This document shows, piece by piece, positions 12,201-25,167 of a stretch of 64,000 nucleotides of DNA (position 1 is the stretch's first letter; each line of letters begins with the position of its first letter). The notes under the pieces are model-generated. The model saw only the letters and a list, made by a program, of their open reading frames with translations, was not told the origin of the DNA and did not search any database. Made by a program: the position numbers and the translations under genes. The stretch is from positions 25,790,264 to 25,854,263 of the forward strand of contig NC_133931.1 of the NCBI RefSeq assembly GCF_031877795.1. The letters run 5' to 3'. Origin of the DNA: Strix aluco (Eukaryota > Chordata > Aves > Strigiformes > Strigidae).

Positions 12201-15200
12201 ATTTTACATCTTACTTTGGCCTCACTAGTTCCACCTCCTACATAGTCTCCTTCAATATATACAGAGAAGGATGATACCGTCACTTGTCCTGAATGTTTCA
12301 CTGCGTCATCTTTGTTGGCAAATTAAGCTTTCTATGCACTTAGATCTCATTAGCTGTAATCAGAATCCCAACGTTCATGCACAAGTCAGCACTAGCTGTC
12401 AAGGACCATAAAGGTAATAACAAGAGCTGGATTAAAGATGATACAGAAATACCAGCAAGAGATATTTAATTAAACTTTATTTCTATCATTCAGTATGTAG
12501 AACATTGAGGAAAATGAAGTTTTAAATATCCAGTAACCCATTTATTAATTCATTAATATTTCATTCTATATTTAACACTTAAATACATCTGTAACAATTA
12601 ACTGCAGGTGTTTTGAATACTGATTATATATTCGCCAGTTGCTTTTTATGAAACAGCAAAAAGACCAATTTAACCATAAAGTTAAATGAAATTAAAAGAA
12701 ATTTCACCCCCAAAAATATTATGCTGAGAGGAGATATGAGTGACAAATGCTTTCTAAAGGTCTTTATCACTGCTAAAAGCTGACATGACAGTAACTAAGT
12801 GCCTGTACTGTGCTGGAGCTAGCTGTCCTGGATGCTATTTAAAACATAAGACAACAACTGTCATTGAAAGAGAAATACAGCCTTCTAACAAGCAGTTCTC
12901 TAATAAATCTCTTCACAAAAGTACTCCCAAAACTGCTGTATTTAACAAACTGTCCTGCTATCACTACTGTAACCAGCTGCTAAGGAGGCAGAGGATAACC
13001 CTGATGACACCTGAAAGATGAGTACCAAGAATGACAAAAAGCTACATCACAATACTGCAAAGAAATTGTAAGGACCAACAGATTAAAGAGACTACATCAA
13101 GGTAGAGATGGCAGCAGGAAAGGAGGCAGTAAGATCCCTCTGAATTTCTTCAACATAGTCTTTATCCAGAATCACTTTTGACTAATCTGGTTAACAGCTG
13201 AAGCAATCAGAAGGGTACCAGTAGTGGGATAGAAACTTTGAGTTCATTTACAGACAAAAAGATTACCTTTTCCTTAAGGCAATGTATGCTGTTGCCTCTG
13301 CACCATTTTCACACCCTTATTAATTATTGGCATTTAATAAAACCAAAAACGCAGCAAGATAAAAAACTGGAAGAAGATGGTGGCAATACCACAGCTGCTT
13401 TGGATTACTCTAAGCAAAGATGCTTGCGACATTTTCATACAAACACTATAGAGAAAACGTAGTATAAGCATCAATCAATACTACACCCGCAGGAAAGTGG
13501 AACCGATGATACTGTGGACCTCTCCCAAGTCTCATTTCTATGATGCTCAGAGTAATGTTTTCTACATGAATGTGGTTTTTCATTTTTTCTTCCCCACTGT
13601 GAAGACATGGCTTCCTGCATTGCGCAAGCCTGTGAAGCAATGGCTGTGGTGTGGGGAAACACAGCTGAGCTAACTCCCTCCCTTACTGGTATATCCAGTA
13701 CAAACGAGCAGCCTTAACCTTTCATTTGTCTCGATGTGTTGGCTAATGTTCTGGCATCAGCCATGGACTCACAGAAACCATGCTGGAAATATGCTAACAG
13801 CAACCACGTTACTTCATACTGCATGACCTGCAAATACTCTGCATTGCCAATATTTTAGAAATCTTTAGATTATTTCTCAGCCCAGCATTTAGTCACGTCC
13901 AAATACACCACAAAAGCAAATCCCTGCATTTGTCTAGCTGGATGTCATCATAAACCTATAGTTACCGTAATAACCCAGACAGATCTGTTTGGTTTTTGTT
14001 TATAAACTGCTGCAAATGATTGTCTTAAGTCTAGTCCCACTAGAACTCTTCTTGAGGGTAGAAATCCCCATTTTAACTGCCTAACATAATAATACATTAC
14101 AGTTAATTTTAGTATACTCTAATTTCTAACTTACAAGGAAGGATTTCCGTTTCACTTTAATTGACCAGTTGTGTAAGAATTGCTCATTGAATGTAAATGA
14201 TTCTAAATTAAGAACAACAACAAAAAAAACTTTATTATCAAGCCTGCATGGCAAGTGCATTGCTCTTCAAATTTGCAGTAGCCATTATTCAACAGAGCTA
14301 GGAATGCCTAGAAAGGTCAACTCCATTTTGGGGATGGAAGTCATTTCTAGGTAGATCTTTCAAGATGTATGACCTTACATTCCCCAACCCACTCAGAAGC
14401 TAGTTTGGGTACAGAAAGCTATTTTTAGCAATAAACTCTCTGTTTTGCCAAGCAGCATACGTATTAGCACAGCAAGAGCAGAACAATGCTGTTTTACTAT
14501 CCAGGCTACTCTGCTGAACAGCTAGCACACTGCCTGAGCTGCTGTATGCATCTAAATCCTGCACATTAGCTTCTCACAAGGTTTGTTTTTTAACAAAATA
14601 AACCTCAGCTGGAAAAAGAACACCAATTTAACCTGCTTGTAAAGAGAAAGACTAGCTCCAACATCCCAAATGAGTTGTAATGCTAAATAACCACAGAGGA
14701 CACCTGAGGAAAATAAAGGTATGCGGAAGCGGGATGCCCCACCAGACAAGTTCAGCCAGTTTACAGCAGCCCTGCACAAAGGGTGAGAGGAACCACCCTG
14801 GCCTTAACGCCACGTGCCATAATGCCAGCACCCCTGCTCCGAGCAAGAAACATGTGGCACCCTTTAAGAGACACAGAAATCCGGAACTGCTGAGTCCCAA
14901 AGCTGTTCCCACTATCTTCTTCTCCTCCTTGGCAGTAACAGAAAATATGAAAGATGCAAACCCAAACAGTACTAAAGGGTTCCTACCACAGGGAAGTACA
15001 CAATCAGGAGTGCCTCAATCCACTCCTAGACCAACTGCAAGTGGTTGTATTTCCCCTCTGTCCCCAACTTCACTGGAAAAAGTCCCCGAATGCCTCATAG
15101 GGGAGGAGAAACCTCATTGCATAAGCCCAGGAGCAACATTCTTGTAAGAGATCCAGCTTTTTCATTAAATCAGCTGCTTATTACCACTGTCAGGCTTCTA

Positions 15201-18200
15201 TTTATAATAAACCATGGTAGCTGATATTGTTTTTGTCTCCTGGCATGATAGAGACAGAGCTGCTGCTGGAAAGAAATATGCAGTTCTCCACCCCCCACCT
15301 GGTAGTCAAGGGTTGGAGCAACAAAGGGAGCAACTTCCTAAACTTGTTTCATCTCTGTGTCCTTACCCATCTGTGAACAAGCTGAGTACTCCCCAAGCAC
15401 CAATACAGGCTGACATGGCTCTGAACTGCACTTGCGAAACATGGTACTGCCAGCCGAACTGCTGCCATTTAGATGAGAAAATTCTTAACACCTTTCAAGA
15501 TGTGAAAGAAGAGGTAGCCAGCACGTGCATGTGCAAACCTGGTAATGGCTAGAATTAAAGGAATTTAAAAAAAAAAATCAAAACCAGCACAACCCTGAAA
15601 GCTTGAGTTCTGCAAGAAGAGGTGAACAGGCAGGCCTGACCCACGATGAACAGTTTTTGACATCAAACTCAACTGGCAAAGCACAGAAAGCAAGATTAAG
15701 GCAACTATGGGCATATAAAATACCTCCAGCTGTCAGCATACTGAAATGGGTATAAGTAAAAAGGCTGAGGCTTTGTACACTTTTATATAAACTATGTATT
15801 TATAAACTATGCAATACACATGTGCCCTTTTAAATTAATCAACAAACAATTAACTGAAAAAAGCCCAATATTCAGATCAAATCTTTTCTGTCATGGGAAA
15901 ATACCCTAGCATTTCGACTTGCCATTTGTATGTGTTTAGGAGCACTAGCAGTGGTTAGCTTAGCCCCTGGTGCCAGCAAACTGCATCTTTCATCTTAACC
16001 AAAACACTGGGAATACACACCAGAATATGGTTTCAAAACCACAGATCTTGAGCCCAAAAAAGTTAAAGTTCCTTCCAAAGTTCTCCACAGCTCTGAGTAG
16101 CTAAAAGCCATCAGGAGAACAACAGACCAACACCTTACAAATGTGCCAGAAGACTCGAGGGCAGAGGACAGGAGCCTGGCATTGTGCTCCAGCTCAAAAA
16201 GCTCCAGCAGACGTGGACCCTGCATGCTGGGCCGATGCCTAAAGGACCACTCGACTGGGCTGTGATACTAAACACTGGAATACGTTTTTCTGTTTACAAC
16301 TTAATGTTTCCCTACTCCAGTTGTTTAGCTGTTTGAAGAGTCTCTCCCAGCAAATGTTATTTTCCAGTTTGGCAGCAGTGACTTACCCCTCCCTTCCAGG
16401 CTGCCTGGACAGGCGCCGGGTGTGCCCTTCCCATCTGATACGTTGCCTGCGAAGGAACAGCTTAACTGATGACAGCCCGCCTCACCAGCACCGAGGCACC
16501 CATCTGGGTAGCTGGGCTAGCAAATAACTTGACATATAGAAATACCACACTTAACATTAAATGGACATTGGTGAGGGATGTGAAAAAATCAGTCAAAAGG
16601 GTTTGACCAATTTCAGAACAAACTAGATCTTGCCTTAAATTTTGCCAACCCAGCACAATGAAGAGAATCCACAGCATCAATATACCTTTTAAATCTTGAA
16701 ATAGACTTATTTAAATTCTTTCAGGGAGGGGACACAGCATCATTAATATAGAAAAAACAGATCCAGATACAGTTGTTCCACAAGAGGTGCTGCCAAATCC
16801 ATCTTGCAAGCAGTTCTCCAAAACCAGATTGGTTGTGTGGCTTGTTGTTGTTATGGATTATTGTATTTAGAGCACACACGGAGGCAACTTGCTAAGGGCT
16901 AGCTAGACCATCTCTCAGTCAATGTGTAAAAGCGGATTTGGTACTCAGTGACTGAAATAAATAGTATTTGCCAGCATGCTTCTTGCAGCATCTTTAACCT
17001 ACAAGTAGAGAATACTTACAGAAGGATTTCCGATGTGTATCTCTTATATGCAAGTATAAAATAAAAATAGCACCTCTTAGCTTTCAGAGTACCTGCACGT
17101 TTTAGCACCTGACAGCTACCAGAACATCTATCTACATGTTCAAATGAGCTTCCTCAAGTTAACAGAATTTTGTTTTCCCTTTCTTTGTGAATGCACACCT
17201 ATGGCACACCTGACTTTCTTCACTGGCTTATGTCTTTTCACTATGCACAGGTACTTAAAGTGGCCAGTGTTAAAAAAAATAATAATTCTGTTTTAAATTT
17301 TCGTTAGTTTACTTCTGTTACCATTATGAGAGAAGTCTCTGAATTTTACTAACAGTCTAACAAGGACTGGACTAGAGAGTTATCAAGTAGTCAAAGCTAG
17401 GAAAGAGCTGTTAACTTCCTACAAATAACTGCTACACAAAAGGACTTCTGTTTTTAGCTAGCTGTGTTTTAAAACAGAGCAAAGTTTTCCCATGCAGTCT
17501 CACAATTTATAGGCACAGCAGCATAACCACATCATCACTATTTTTATTATATCAATATTATTTTCACATGCATGTGAATTTAAAAAATTCAGATACCCTG
17601 TTATAGAAAAAGAAGCTGCACAACAAAGAGGTTTCTTTTACCAGTTCAGTAATTCCAAGCATTTCCACAAATTTTTAAAAAAACACAAGCCAAGTAACAC
17701 CACTCAACCTTCTTCTCTGACCAGGAGCAATCACCTCAGCTTTCTGCTGCTCTTGACCCAAGTTAAGAAATCTACACTTCAGGGGGCAAACCAATACTAT
17801 ATTATACTGCAGAAATACTTTCAGGAGGTCAGGCAGCTGGCCACTACCTAAGCAGGGTCAGACAAAGCACTGCTGCAGCACATCTTCAGTATTATAGTAG
17901 GAAAACCAGAATATTCAGACATACATAGTCCCTTAATATTCTTAACTCCTTAAAAGAAAATAAAACCCCAAACAAATTCTACCACTAGTTCTCCAGCAAG
18001 AATAGACTAAGGGCAAGTATGGCAGGCTGCAAGGAATCTTTTTCCTACTATTTAAACCCCCTGAAAGAAGTTGCTTAAAGTGGTACCAAAAAATGGCTCA
18101 AGCCCCAGTAACCATGAGCACAGCAGGGCTGTCATCAGGCTGCAAACCACCAGCCCAGAAGAAACCAGGGGCTTGCAAGCAGCCGAAACACAGCTTGGGG

Positions 18201-19465
18201 CTTGGAATCAAACCACATGTTGTGATTTTCGGGAAGCTTGACAACACCGAAGTGCTGCAATGATGGACCTATCACTGTTGCCTCCCGCTGCAAGATTTAA
18301 AATTTATTTATCCAGCAATATTTAAAATACATAAGCCAAGCACTGAATTGCTCTTTCTTGAGAAAGGGACATAAGCCCTTTTTTATAGCCAATGCTGCTA
18401 CTTGGTGAGATACGAGCAGACAGTGATGGTCTAGAAAACTGACATCTGACAGCTATCGACAAAAGCCAAAAGGAAAGCTTTAACAATGATACCACAAATA
18501 GATTTTGTCAGTCTTCAATGTAAGCAGCTTTTCAGCCATAACCTGTGTGTTAAAGGGGCAGTTCACTTGCCTCCATGCTGCTAACCTACATCAGAATTGG
18601 GGTGGTGGGGAAAGAGGGGTGGAAAAAACATTCACTGTCACACACAGCTTTCAGAACAGAAGTACATTGCAAATCAGTCTCAGAAGTTTTACATTACCAA
18701 GTATTGACAGCTAAGTCAGGAGAAATTTAAAGCAGAAGGAGAAGGAAAGGAGTAATTTCCTGAAAGAACCCTGTAATCACAGCAGCTTATTGTAGGTGGC
18801 TTTCCTGGGAAATGCACTCACTGGCCTTTTTGTCCTTTTACTGCTCGTCAAATGTGTTTGATGCATTTTAAAGACATATGGAAAGCACTTGGAGCACAGA
18901 CATTAGAGCACTCAGCACAACCCAGTCCTCCGAGTGCAATAAACAGCCTCCAGAATACTGCAGGGGCTCGTGGTCCACGTGATTCTCATCCAACAGGCCA
19001 TTTTCCTTTGCTCTTAGGCTCTTATTGCTGCAGCAAAGATAACACGATATAGAGGAAACTTTGAAAACGGCACAAAGGTTTGCACTGAAGTTAACGTGCA
19101 CAGCTCACTGTTCCGAGAAAGATGCTATCTGACAACCTGAACAGCAGCGTGTACAGTACACTCTTTAATATTAATTTGCATTAACAAATTATGCGTACAC
19201 TTTAGAAATGCAAATGTCAAAAAAACATGCTGTAACTTTTGCAGAAGGCATACTAAGTACTTAAAAGCAAAACTATTACCTTTAGATGATATGTCTGAAG
19301 TACAAGAGGTATCTAGTGAAAGCTAAAGCTGCTGATAGAAAAATCAGATACCCCACTATCTAGCAACTCCCCTGTATCTGTCTGAATCAGTCCAACTTCT
19401 CAAGAGATTGTATCTCAACACAGTAACTAACTGCTTGTATGTTATCTTACTACATACAGGAATGG

Positions 19466-19475
19466 GGGGGGGGGT
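19466..19475 (+). repeat. G10 homopolymer
   Basis: Ten consecutive G in the PLEKHF2 intron, followed by TGTTG. Length is likely to vary between individuals or reads. Confidence 0.7.
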
Positions 19476-22400
19476 GTTGAGAGAACATTCCTGTATTTGA
19501 AGACCTTAACTTTCAACTGTTTTTTCTTTTCACACTTATACAAAATGCCAAAGTCCTGCTATATTACGTACAATAGAACAGTGTTAAGCACATTGTGTAA
19601 AACATAATGATGCAAAGCAAAAAATGTCTCTTCCAAATAATCTTTAAAACCCTTATTTACAATCACTAGTAGGCTTAAAAAAAAAAAAAAAACCACACAC
19701 CATCACTACATCCAAGGCAGCAGCACTCTTACCTATTTATGCAACTTCAAAAAACCAAAGTAAACATATGAGTGCATTTTTGACTATGTGGTACTAAAGT
19801 GGCAGGCTGAAAAACATGAAGTACTCTTCTGTTCAATAACACTTCTGCACAATATTATTTATTTTCATGAAAGAAGAATCTTTGTCCTACAACTCTCAAT
19901 CAAGCCACTTCTCATGCAAGCAGACTCATTTATTTCAACAGGACTACTCCTGTGGCTCAGAATTTGCAGGACTCTGCTTGCTAACACAGTTGTCATCACA
20001 TCTTATAGCTTATGACAGTGCTAAAATAATCTTTAGTATGGTAAATGTGTTCTACCACATCTATCTACAGAATAGCTTTTCATCCCCCTCAACTGTAAAA
20101 ACAAGTCCTCCGCTAAATCATGAAAACAAAAGTTATTCTACAATAGCCAACTTTGCATTTGCTGCATAGAAAGAAAGTTTTAAATATACGGTTCTATTTC
20201 AAAAGCCTATCTGCACCTTATATATTGTCTTTCAGAACAATCCCCAGATTATCACACTTCCATCAAAGTACTGAATTAATCCTTGAAAGCAGTAAAACAT
20301 ATACACAAGCATCATGTACAATTTTTTTAAAAATTACATAAATGAAAGAGCAAGCTTAAATATTAAGACAGCTTGAAATAAGTCACAAATGCAGTATCAG
20401 AACTTGAAGCAGTACAGAATAAGGTTCATTTCTTAACACAAAAATCAAGAAGCTAACTAGCTTTCTTACATCTAAGAAACATACCCACTGTTAGCACTGG
20501 GGTTTCCTTATTTGACATCACCAGCTAATAAATGGCCTTTAAGAACAAAAACCTGCATGCCATTTGTTTGCTTGACCACCACTTCCAACATTCGAGCTAA
20601 CAGACACATTTTCAGAAAATCACATCTGCACATGATAAAAATTTCAACTCTCCCTCATCCACGTGCCATGCTTTGACGCTAACCTTTCACTTTATCACCT
20701 CTATCCCTCTTGGTGAAGACAAGTCACCAAAACCCTGCAAGTGTAACAAAACCAGTGCTTGTGCCCTGCCTTTATTGCTGTCACTTGGCTCTTTGCAAGG
20801 TAAATGAGATGTGCTAAGTTCCATCGTATATCATGCCTCACCTGAAACTGCAGTCCCATCTCTCTTTACTGCTCTGAAACCTTCCCACATCCACTAACCA
20901 CAATGGTGAAACCTAAAAGTCACCATGCCATTTGAATGTAACAACCATTTTACTGATGATAATTTTTGTAAACTAAAGGGCTTCAGGATGTTATGGGTAA
21001 ATCTTCTGTTAGTCCAAGGATATATGTAATGCTAGAGTTAAGTCTCAGCCCATAATTTAAGGGAAACAGAACGCTGCTCTTGCTAAAGAATGATTTCATC
21101 ACTGCACCTAATGCAAGCTTGCTTCTAGGTGAAAAGACACTACTCTGTCTCTTGCTAGAGCATACAACAGAGGAAACTGATCCAGCTTCTCCAGCTCCAA
21201 ATTTCTACTCACTGGTTTTCATTTCACATTTAAGGGACTTCCTCTACGTGGATTTCTGTGCAGAGCAAAACTCACAGACACACCAAAAGGCACATGGCTG
21301 ATTTGCATTCAGAAGCAAGAATTTGGGACTCAGGTTCACAACGCTTCACTTTCACTGTTGTTTTCACCAAAAGCAGCACAGCATTTTATTATTTAACAAG
21401 CTGAGCAGATACACATGACATTTAACTACACAGGGATTCTTACTTCTCACTCGATTGGTCAACAGTATTTCGATTACGCAGGTTAAAAGGAAGAACATGG
21501 CCTTCTGAGCTGAAGAACCGATTCCTTTCTGCATGTTGATGACTGAATACAAAGCAAATTATCAGTAGGATCTCAGCACTGATTACACTGCCATCTTTAA
21601 ATACTTCCCTTCTTTCAGACAGCCATCCCTAAAACAATTCAATACACAAGTCTTAGAACTTGAAAGCTTAGTATTTCAGTTCTCTTTATTTTGGGAGAAA
21701 AAGAGGAATTAGCAATCTCAGTTCTGAAATTGATTCTAGGGTTTGATTTTAGACCCACTTTACCTACTGTATTAACCTCACCTGAACTTAAGCTGTTAGG
21801 CACATTGCAGCCTCAGATGTAGTATTAAGTCAAGTAAGCATCAACCCCTACAGTAACTACTCAGCACACCTGACAGCCTGAGTTAGGACTCAGTGATGCT
21901 TCTGGAACCACTCTCATCAATTCAACCAGAAGACAAGGAAGAAGTCCTTGATCTCTGGTTAAGGATATAACAGGTCGTTTTGGTTATCGACAATTACTGC
22001 ACTGATGCTTCACACCAAAACTTGAGCTCCAGCTGTTTCTCTTAGCAGGGACAAAGACGATGCCAAGACGCACTGCTCAGCACTCACTCATCCCTTTCTT
22101 GCCATGATGAGCAGTTTTACCATTTATAAATATCAGTGCCTATATACACAGTATTTCAAATGAGGCGAGAGGAAAAACATGTGGCTAGCTTTTCCTGAGC
22201 CGCTTTCAGACAACAGCTTATGTACCATACATATCTTAAGCAGACCAGTCACGTTCCTCTCCAAAAATATGCCAATTTCACAGAAAAAAATAGCACCTTA
22301 TGATCACAGCCGCACCACTCGCGGTTCCGCTGCCTTTTTTTTTTTTTCTTTTACCACAGCATCAAGACTTTTTCAGGCGGCTCGCTCCGAGAACGACGAG

Positions 22401-22944
22401 GAGTTTAAAGCGGCAAGGCGCTGCTCCGGCGGAGAGCTGCCCGCGGGGCCCGCCGGGGAAGGCAGCGCCCTCCGCCCCAGCCCGTCCCGCCGCCCCACGG
22501 CGAGCGGCCGCCGCCGCACGGGCCCCGGCCGAGCTGGGGAGTTTCGGGCACTTATGTAACAGCGCGGGGCCGCTGTCGTTGTTGTTTTCCCCACCCCGCT
22601 CCAGAGGACGAACTCGTTTCCAAGGCCCCGCAACTCCCCTCAGCGCCCTGGGACAAGCCAGCGCCCGCCGCCGCCACCCCTTCCCTCCCCAGGTCCTTCC
22701 CGCCCCGCCGCCTCCCTCCCGGCGGGAAGCGGCAGTGCCCCCGCGGACGGCCGGGACAGCCCCGCACGGCGGCCGCCAGCGGAGCTCCTTCCCCGCCAGG
22801 CAGCCCCCAGCTCCCAACATGGCCGCGGAAAAGCGGCCAGAACCCCAGCGGGGAAAGGCTCCGTGAGGAAAGTTTCCCTCCCCGACCGACCCCGGCGACC
22901 GACCCCCTCGCCACCTGGGAGGCGGCCGGGCCCGCGCCGCTCAC

Positions 22945-23095
22945 CCAGCGCTGCTCCACTCCGGCTGCCGCCCCAACACCCGGCTGCCACCAGCCCCGCC
23001 ACCCTCTCCTCGCCCCGCCGCGGTCATACACCCCACCGCCGGGGGACGGGCTCCGGGACACCGCCCGCGCGGGGCGGGGCCGCCGCCATCTTGGG
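22945..23095 (-). other. PLEKHF2: Predicted non-coding first exon of PLEKHF2
   Basis: The donor GTGAGC at 22939-22944 ends the exon; the transcription start is estimated close to the YY1-type motif at 23082-23092. If transcription starts there or upstream, the leader contains two upstream ATGs, one within the YY1 motif and one at 23025-23027. A neighbouring donor one base away (G|GTGAGC versus GG|TGAGC) is excluded by the GT rule. The 5' limit is a guess. Confidence 0.45.
23082..23092 (-). promoter_or_regulatory. YY1-type site (AAGATGGCGGC)
   Basis: The minus strand reads AAGATGGCGGC, a full match to the known YY1 consensus found just downstream of the start site in many vertebrate housekeeping promoters. 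Its orientation agrees with minus-strand transcription of PLEKHF2. Confidence 0.65.
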
Positions 23096-25144
23096 AGGAG
23101 CCGGACGGCGGGAAGGGCTGAGGCGGCGCCGTCCTCCCCTCCACGGCCGGAGGTTTTGTCACGGGCTTGGCCCCGAGGAGGCGCCCTGCGTGGGGAGAGC
23201 AGGGAAGGGCTCGGCGCTTCTCGACCCACGAGTGGCACCTCGTGGAAGAGGGATTGTCAGGACACGAGAGCATTATTTCAAGTTGTTTTGAAAAACCCCA
23301 CGTTTCCGTTCTTTGTGCACCATCCCAGGTCCGTGTTTTATGTCCATGGCTCCAAGCATACCCTCCCAGAAGTAAATAAGGATGGTCACGTTTTTCATTA
23401 ACTCTACATAAACCTTTTATGGTACACAGAAGAGAGTTACTAACTTGTTTTAGTTTGAAGAGTTGCCAGTCAGCTTGGAGAAACTACAGCAGGTCTGCTA
23501 ATACGACTCCCACCAGAAACGCTGCTGGAGTTGTAAACACAAGGACCCCCTTCCCACCTTGGTATTACCATTTTCAGTGTCTACACATCAAATCATCCAG
23601 AGCAGCATTTTCCAAATCTAGCCATCTGATCAGCAACTGACCTGGTCCTTCCAAGATTTCCAGACGCCGGTGGGTGCTACCAGACTGGGAGGGTGGCTGG
23701 AATGTTTCAGGGAGCTGTGGAATGGAGGGAAGGGGGCACAGCTCCCCTGTTTCAGTGGCAACACCATGCACTGCTGTGGTGCTGCTCCAGGAAATGGCCC
23801 AAGGGGCTTTTTTTAAAGAAAGTTTTATTTACATACAATATAGCAGGGTTTTATTTTTTAAATTTCACATTATTTGGCAATAATGCAGCTGGCCTTTCTG
23901 GGGAAAAAAAATAGAGTAGTTAGGTGGTGGGGCTTTCCACGCAGTGAACCCACTGAAGTTCCTGAATTTCATCTGAGTTTTTTATCCCAGCTCAGGGAAT
24001 ACAGATAGGCGAGAGCCACACCATAGAGCTGGATCTCTCCCACAGTGGGAGATGAACATGGGGAAGGGGGCAGAACATGGAGGGCTGAGCACACATGTCC
24101 TCCCACCCTACAGTACAGCGGCCTGGCTGTCTGCTCCTCCCTTAAAATCCACCCAGCGTGCAGCTCCAGCCAAATGCTGCCCTAAGGGTTTATTGAAGGA
24201 CAGAAATGAAGGAATGGCACTCTTTCACTGTTGTGACAGATGTAGCTTCTGGACATGGGGCACATTTGAAAGCTTCTGTGTGGGGGTGTGACAAGTGACA
24301 TGGACAGCTGTAAAAGACCACTGACATATGTTCAGATGTGCTCCCAGCTCCATGAATGAATCTCCTACAGAACCAAAGCAAGCAGGGCTGCTGAACCCAC
24401 AGCCCTTCTGCAAGTAACAGATCAGACCCCTTCCAATGGATCCTGATAGAGAGAATGAACAGTGCTAAGGAGGAAGCGCCTGGTGAAGGAGACAAAATCT
24501 CTCACCAAGACAAGAAACCCATGGTGAGCTGCTTGGATTCTTTGCAGAAAGCAAAGAGGATGCGTGAAAAATATTTTTTATTAATGCTTTTTCTTTCTCT
24601 AAATAATATTGTGGTAGCTTTTTAAGCCCTGATGTCAACCCATATATGTTGCCTGTCAACAACAATTTATTTTTTTAGAGCTTTTCTGCAAAATACGTAA
24701 GTTTTCTTTATCACTCTAATCTCTTCCTTACTCCTTTTTGAGATCGGTTCATTTTGTTGTAGACAAAAATAGAAGGAAAAAAAAAAAGAAGTTCCATAAC
24801 GCTCAAAAGAGACCACTCTTCTCTTGAAACTCAACAGCAGCCATAAGAAGTGGTGTTTGACATCTGTTTACCTTTGTGCCCTGTCCCCAACAGTGACCAC
24901 TACTGGAGGCTTAAGAAAAACAAGTAAAAATAGAGCAATTGCATATTTATCTCATTAACTGAGCTTCTAATAAGTCTTCTTTTGGTGCAGGGGGGATGAA
25001 AGAATGTGGGCTTCACGTGATAGAGGTTGCAATTAATATGCTCCTTAATAGACACAGCTGATAATGAATTCCTAAATTTATCTAATTCCTTTTTTCACCT
25101 TCATAACATCATGTGGCAATTTATTTATTCTTTGAAAATTCATT

Positions 25145-25167
25145 ATTCAATGATTGAATGATTCAAT
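25145..25167. repeat. Alternating ATTCAAT/ATTGAAT motif triplet
   Basis: ATTCAAT, G, ATTGAAT, G, ATTCAAT: each neighbouring pair is a perfect 7-bp inverted repeat around a single G. The surroundings are AT-rich and contain further ATTCAATTC and TTAATTC copies. It could be homeodomain-type binding sites or chance in AT-rich DNA. Confidence 0.5.

Larger units (their letters stand above)
4756..22944 (-). other. PLEKHF2: PLEKHF2 5'-UTR intron
   Basis: About 18 kb between the acceptor just upstream of the coding exon and a predicted GTGAGC donor in the CpG island. A large 5'-UTR intron in this place is also known for the mammalian gene. It holds a CR1 tail at 9119-9223, a 22-A run at 8265-8286, a G/T-rich tract at 7201-7247, a short inverted repeat at 5406-5444 and a G10 run at 19466-19475. 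Several open frames up to 155 codons (14680-15147, plus strand) show no recognisable domain. I see no RNA gene or other coding exon. Confidence 0.5.
22380..23160 (-). promoter_or_regulatory. PLEKHF2: CpG island promoter of PLEKHF2
   Basis: An abrupt change from AT-rich DNA to a GC- and CpG-dense block of about 0.8 kb. It holds a GC box (GGGGCGGGGC at 23071-23080), a YY1-type motif at 23082-23092 and no TATA box, as expected of a housekeeping promoter. Assignment to PLEKHF2 rests on position: it is the only CpG island between the PLEKHF2 coding exon and NDUFAF6, and a good minus-strand splice donor lies inside it. Divergent plus-strand transcription is possible but not shown. Confidence 0.75.

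Noticed and set aside
14680-15147. 155-codon open frame, plus strand, in the PLEKHF2 intron
   Set aside because: No recognisable domain, no splice context or nearby promoter, low-complexity Ser/Pro/Thr make-up; chance is the simplest reading.
22300-23291. Long open frames on both strands in the first CpG island (up to 228 codons)
   Set aside because: Stop codons are rare in GC-rich DNA. The translations are Arg/Pro/Gly/Ala-rich without domains and overlap each other in several frames.
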